This document shows positions 59,684 to 62,436 of a DNA stretch of 62,436 bases, piece after piece; within the stretch, counting starts at the first letter, position 1, and each line of letters begins with the position of its first letter. Origin of the DNA: JABDOU01 sp041609995. GTDB lineage: Bacteria; Actinomycetota; Acidimicrobiia; Spongiisociales; SHLN01. Location of the stretch: contig JBFIPU010000007.1 of NCBI GenBank assembly GCA_041609995.1, positions 1 to 62,436 on the forward strand, given 5' to 3'. The position numbers were made by a program, and so were the translations under genes. The notes below the pieces were generated by a model that did no database searches, was not told the DNA's origin, and worked only from the letters and a program-made list of their open reading frames with translations.

Positions 59684-60592
59684 ATGGACGACATCATCCA
59701 GCGCGTGGCCGAGGCGATCAAGTCGACGCCCGACATGGTCACCAGGTCGATCCATGCCCGCGCGAAAGCGGACGGCCGCACATTCGAGGAAATCCTGGCG
59801 GAGTGGTCGGGGGAAGAGGTGGCCGCCGGTGCCGCCCCTGCTCCCGCTGCTGCCGCCGCCCCGGCTGCTGCTCCTGCTGCCGCCCCCGTCGCAGAAGCGA
59901 CGGTCGACGCCCAGGTGGTGGCTGCGGCCGCCCCGCCTCCTCCCCGGGCAGAGGCGGTAGAAGAGGAGCCGGATGAAGAACCCGAAGAGGAGCCGGAGGA
60001 GCTGCTGGTGGGGGCGGGCATCCGCCAGGCCGAGCGGGCCGGGTTGCCTCGCTGGTTGCTCACGACGTTCGTCGTCGTGCCCATCGTTGCATTGTGGTAT
60101 GCGGCCGCGTTTGCATCGGGGCCGATCTGTGGAAACGCCGGTGCGCTGGCGGTGGATCCGGTCACCGGAGTGCCGGCCAACTGCGATGGGTCTGAGTTCG
60201 GGTCCCTCGGCGGCAACCCGCTCAAAGTAGGGGCGGCACTATATACCGAGGCAGCCGCCCCCGCCTGCACCACGTGCCACGGCGCCGGGGGAGAAGGCGG
60301 CGCCGGTCCGGCCATGGCCGGTGGTGTTGTCCTGGCCACGTTCCCGGCCTGTGAGGCGCACGTCGATTGGGTCCGACTCGGCACCCGGGGCTGGATCGAC
60401 GAGATCGGTCCCACCTACGGAGGGGCCAACGGCGCGCTCAAGAACGCCGGCGGATTCGGCGTGATGGCCGGCTACGGCGGCACACTCACTGACGAAGAGA
60501 TCCAAGCCGTCGTCATCTACGAGCGGGTCACGTTCGGCGGCGTCGCATTCGCCGACGCAGTCGCCGAGTGCACTCCTGTTTCTAACGAATAG
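59684..60592 (+). CDS. CcoP-like cytochrome c with N-terminal RSAxARAKA module
   Basis: 302 residues. Residues 1-49 are one copy of the module seen twice in the subunit IV protein (PDMVTRSIHARAKADGRTFE, then EILAEWSGEEV). An Ala/Pro linker (50-90) and an acidic stretch (EEEPDEEPEEEPEELL) lead to one membrane helix (WLLTTFVVVPIVALWYAAAF), then a cytochrome c domain with CTTCH at 195-199 and a distal Met region (FGVMAGYGG). Two extra Cys pairs may be disulfides. CcoP usually has two haems; only one is present. The N-terminal module is cytoplasmic by topology, on the same side as that of subunit IV. Confidence 0.85.
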   Translation: MDDIIQRVAEAIKSTPDMVTRSIHARAKADGRTFEEILAEWSGEEVAAGAAPAPAAAAAPAAAPAAAPVAEATVDAQVVAAAAPPPPRAEAVEEEPDEEPEEEPEELLVGAGIRQAERAGLPRWLLTTFVVVPIVALWYAAAFASGPICGNAGALAVDPVTGVPANCDGSEFGSLGGNPLKVGAALYTEAAAPACTTCHGAGGEGGAGPAMAGGVVLATFPACEAHVDWVRLGTRGWIDEIGPTYGGANGALKNAGGFGVMAGYGGTLTDEEIQAVVIYERVTFGGVAFADAVAECTPVSNE

Positions 60593-60610
60593 TCCTTAAC
60601 GAATAGTCCT
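60583..60610. repeat. Perfect 14-bp tandem duplication across a stop codon
   Basis: TAACGAATAGTCCT occurs twice in tandem (60583-60596, 60597-60610). The first copy contains the TAG stop of the CcoP-like gene; the second lies just past it. Confidence 0.9.
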
Positions 60611-60736
60611 CTGCACACACCGGGGAGCGGGGCGGCACGCCGGTTGACCCCTCGATCTGCAATCGGATCTGAGGTGAGGACCCAGTTTCTCGATTGGGCG
60701 GTGTTTGTCCAGATCGTTCTGTGCCTCCTGCAGGCG

Positions 60737-60751
60737 ACCACTCAAAGTGGT
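60737..60751. promoter_or_regulatory. Inverted repeat next to a -10 box upstream of the choice-of-anchor B gene
   Basis: ACCACT / AGTGGT with a CAA spacer abuts TAGATT (60751-60756), a plausible -10 box, with ATG 60790 and an AAAGGAGGAG ribosome site further on. Could be an operator or just a small hairpin. Confidence 0.3.
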
Positions 60752-60789
60752 AGATTCGACCTCGGTTCATCGAGGGCAAAGGAGGAGCC

Positions 60790-62235
60790 ATGAAGAGGAG
60801 AATCTCTGTCCTGCTCAGCTTGATGCTGGTAGCAGGGCTGTTGGTGGGAATGCCGGTCACGGCTTCTGCCCACGATCCGAACGGGGACGAGGCACAGGCT
60901 CTCAAAGGGAGGCTGGCGATCCAGCATCCGGTGGACATCAGTCCAGGTGGTGTGCATCTCGAACCATTGTCAAACATCCGATGCGAAGACGGCATGGCCG
61001 ACATCTTCCCCTGTCACAAAGTGGACCTGGCTTCGTTCACACCGTTGCCGGCGACCGGTTCGACACTCTTGAATGACGTCTGGGGTTGGGAAGACTCCGA
61101 AACCGGCATGCAGGTCGCGATTGTGGGTTCCATCGACGGCACCGTCTTCATGGACGTGACCGATGGCTACAACCCCGTGTACCTGGGGACGCTCGAGTCG
61201 GCGGTTCCGGGCGATTTCTTCAACCTGTGGGGTGACATTCGCGTCTACGAGAACACCGCGTACATCGGCAGCGAGGCCGTCGATTTTGGCACATTTGGCG
61301 GCGCCGGGGTCCAGATCGTCGATATGACGCAATTCCGCGGGGCGACCGGCCCGATCGACATCGAGGAGGCCAACCGTATCACCGACATGACCAATTCGCA
61401 CAACCTGACGCTTAACACCGACAGCGGGCGGCTGTACGTGGTCGGCTCGTACATCGGACTCAGTGAGTGTGCCGTGGATACCGGTGATCCAGTCTTCAAC
61501 GGCACCGGCGGAGCCCTCATCTACGATGTCGCATCCGATCCGTTCGACCCGACGTTCCTCGGATGCATGATCGAGGACGGGTACACGCACGACATGCAGT
61601 GTGTGATCTATCACGGGCCGGATCCCGATTATCAGGGCTCGGAGATCTGCCTGGGGTCCAACGAGGACACGTTGACAATTTATGACGCCACGGATGCTAA
61701 GGCCCCGGTGGTGCTTTCCAGATTGGTTTATCTCGATGTGCCGTTCTGTTGCAACGAGGAAACGGGGATCCCTAACTACTACACCCATCAGGGCTGGTTG
61801 AGCGAGGACCACTCGTTCTTCTTCCTGGGAGATGAGCTGGACGAGTACAGCCTCGGCAATGAGGAGCTGTCGACGTATATCTGGGACATGACCGACCTGG
61901 ATGACGCCCAGCTCATCGGTGTCCACATGGATGGCAACACAGCCATCGATCACAATATCTTCGTACACGAGGGTTTGTTGTATCAATCCAACTACACCTC
62001 AGGTCTGTGGATCTATGACGGATGGAAGGCCGACCAGGGTCGTCTCAAGGATCGAGGATTCTTCGACGTCTTCCCGGCTAATGACGATCCGATCTTCGCC
62101 GGGACGTGGGGCAACTACCCCTACTTCGGCGACGGCAAGGTGATCGTGACCAGCAGCGACGAGGGCATCTTCGTGCTGCAGTCGAGGGCCAAGAGTTCCA
62201 ACAACGATTTCGCCAAGGGCAAGTCGAAACGTTGA
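60790..62235 (+). CDS. Secreted choice-of-anchor B family protein
   Basis: 481 residues, the strongest ribosome site in the window (AAAGGAGGAG). Signal peptide about 1-28 (LLSLMLVAGLLVGMPVTASA). The family-specific order is clear: LNDVWGWEDSETGMQVAIVG, FMDVTDGYNPVYLGTLES, FFNLWGDIRVYENTAYIGSE, NSHNLTLNTDSGRLYVVGS, DGYTHDMQCVIYHGPD and GSEICLGSNEDTLTIYDATD, ending with THQGWLSEDHSFFFLGDELDE. The fold is LVIVD-like beta-propeller. There is no obvious C-terminal membrane anchor, only a basic tail (GKSKR). Extracellular; function unknown. Confidence 0.9.
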   Translation: MKRRISVLLSLMLVAGLLVGMPVTASAHDPNGDEAQALKGRLAIQHPVDISPGGVHLEPLSNIRCEDGMADIFPCHKVDLASFTPLPATGSTLLNDVWGWEDSETGMQVAIVGSIDGTVFMDVTDGYNPVYLGTLESAVPGDFFNLWGDIRVYENTAYIGSEAVDFGTFGGAGVQIVDMTQFRGATGPIDIEEANRITDMTNSHNLTLNTDSGRLYVVGSYIGLSECAVDTGDPVFNGTGGALIYDVASDPFDPTFLGCMIEDGYTHDMQCVIYHGPDPDYQGSEICLGSNEDTLTIYDATDAKAPVVLSRLVYLDVPFCCNEETGIPNYYTHQGWLSEDHSFFFLGDELDEYSLGNEELSTYIWDMTDLDDAQLIGVHMDGNTAIDHNIFVHEGLLYQSNYTSGLWIYDGWKADQGRLKDRGFFDVFPANDDPIFAGTWGNYPYFGDGKVIVTSSDEGIFVLQSRAKSSNNDFAKGKSKR

Positions 62236-62253
62236 CCTGAAGTTAACTCAGAC

Positions 62254-62294
62254 ATCGGGGCCTCGGGTTGTTCCCGGGCCCCGATTGTTGTTCA
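62254..62294 (+). terminator. Intrinsic terminator after the choice-of-anchor B gene
   Basis: ATCGGGGCC at 62254-62262 pairs with GGCCCCGAT at 62277-62285, and CGGG / CCCG extends it inward with one bulge; a T-rich TTGTTGTT tail follows. A good Rho-independent terminator 18 bases after the stop. Confidence 0.85.
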
Positions 62295-62436
62295 TATATC
62301 GCCGGTCTCCCGACCCGCCATCTGGGGCGCGGTCGCGGATAACTAGCCCTAAACAACCTGGTCCCTTGCGCCGATAGTCCTTGGACGCGAGCAAAGCGGT
62401 CCGTCGGCTATGGGTGATACAGAAAACCGCTGGGAA

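Noticed and set aside
62295..62436. A GEMM (c-di-GMP) or other riboswitch and the start of a new gene (ATG 62410) at the right edge
   Set aside because: GGACGCGAGCAAAGC only loosely resembles the GEMM core; pairing and tetraloop are absent, and nine codons are too few to judge.

Overview
The window reads as chromosomal DNA of a high-GC Gram-positive bacterium of the phylum Actinomycetota. Support: mshA (mycothiol synthesis) followed by a YbjN-domain gene, clpS next to a DUF2017 gene, an Rv0474-like XRE regulator followed by an HbhA-like Lys/Ala/Pro-tailed protein, an RsiG-type anti-sigma protein, a glutaredoxin-like gene before rex, and frequent GTG/TTG starts and leaderless promoters. The abundant secreted proteins with DWDGDGIDT-type FG-GAP-like repeats suggest Acidimicrobiia or a relative, but that class assignment is inference. 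No rRNA, tRNA, CRISPR array, insertion sequence or prophage was seen.

Layout. 1-7.2 kb: tip of an aldehyde dehydrogenase gene, an Rv2258c-like methyltransferase, trkA-trkH potassium uptake, two small enzyme-fold genes, a secreted FG-GAP protein and OsmC. 7.3-11.4 kb: a 1363-residue secreted mosaic (5'-nucleotidase, FG-GAP-like, fasciclin, three CHRD domains). 11.5-18.6 kb: phosphoribosyltransferase and SRPBCC genes on +, and on - a run of rmlD-like, hflX, serine hydrolase, ftsH and aroQ. 18.7-24.8 kb: a + block of MoaD-membrane fusion, M23 peptidase, RsiG-like, asparaginase, FemAB-like, mshA and ybjN, with overlapping genes from the peptidase onward. 24.8-27.0 kb: HTH-clpS-DUF2017 and an MBL-fold protein on -. 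27.1-34.4 kb: tyrA, a MobA-like protein, DUF4332, XRE, HbhA-like, a beta-propeller lipoprotein and nadE. 34.4-44.4 kb: second rmlD-like gene, pabC-like gene, HTTM-like membrane protein, mgtE, selD and a 1196-residue secreted beta-helix protein. 44.6-51.4 kb: ctaA-ctaB, a lipoprotein, a membrane-anchored gluzincin, chorismate mutase, a SAM-hydrolase homologue, glutaredoxin-like and rex.

51.7-60.6 kb is a respiratory island. A seven-gene - strand operon encodes a membrane protein, an 8Fe ferredoxin, cytochrome b6, subunit IV, Rieske, a two-haem cytochrome c and a small membrane protein. Divergent from it, three + genes encode a CcoN-fold protein that has lost every canonical haem and copper histidine, a CcoO-like cytochrome c and a CcoP-like cytochrome c. 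The b subunit IV and the CcoP-like protein share an N-terminal RSAxARAKA helical module on Ala/Pro-rich linkers, which ties the two halves together and suggests a non-canonical bc-type supercomplex. This is the most novel system in the window. The window ends with a secreted choice-of-anchor B protein.

Two further points stand out. selD contains an in-frame UGA at its active-site position, followed by a SECIS-like hairpin with a GGUCU loop, so selenocysteine is probably used. The RsiG-like protein carries both halves of the c-di-GMP signature, exactly 100 residues apart.
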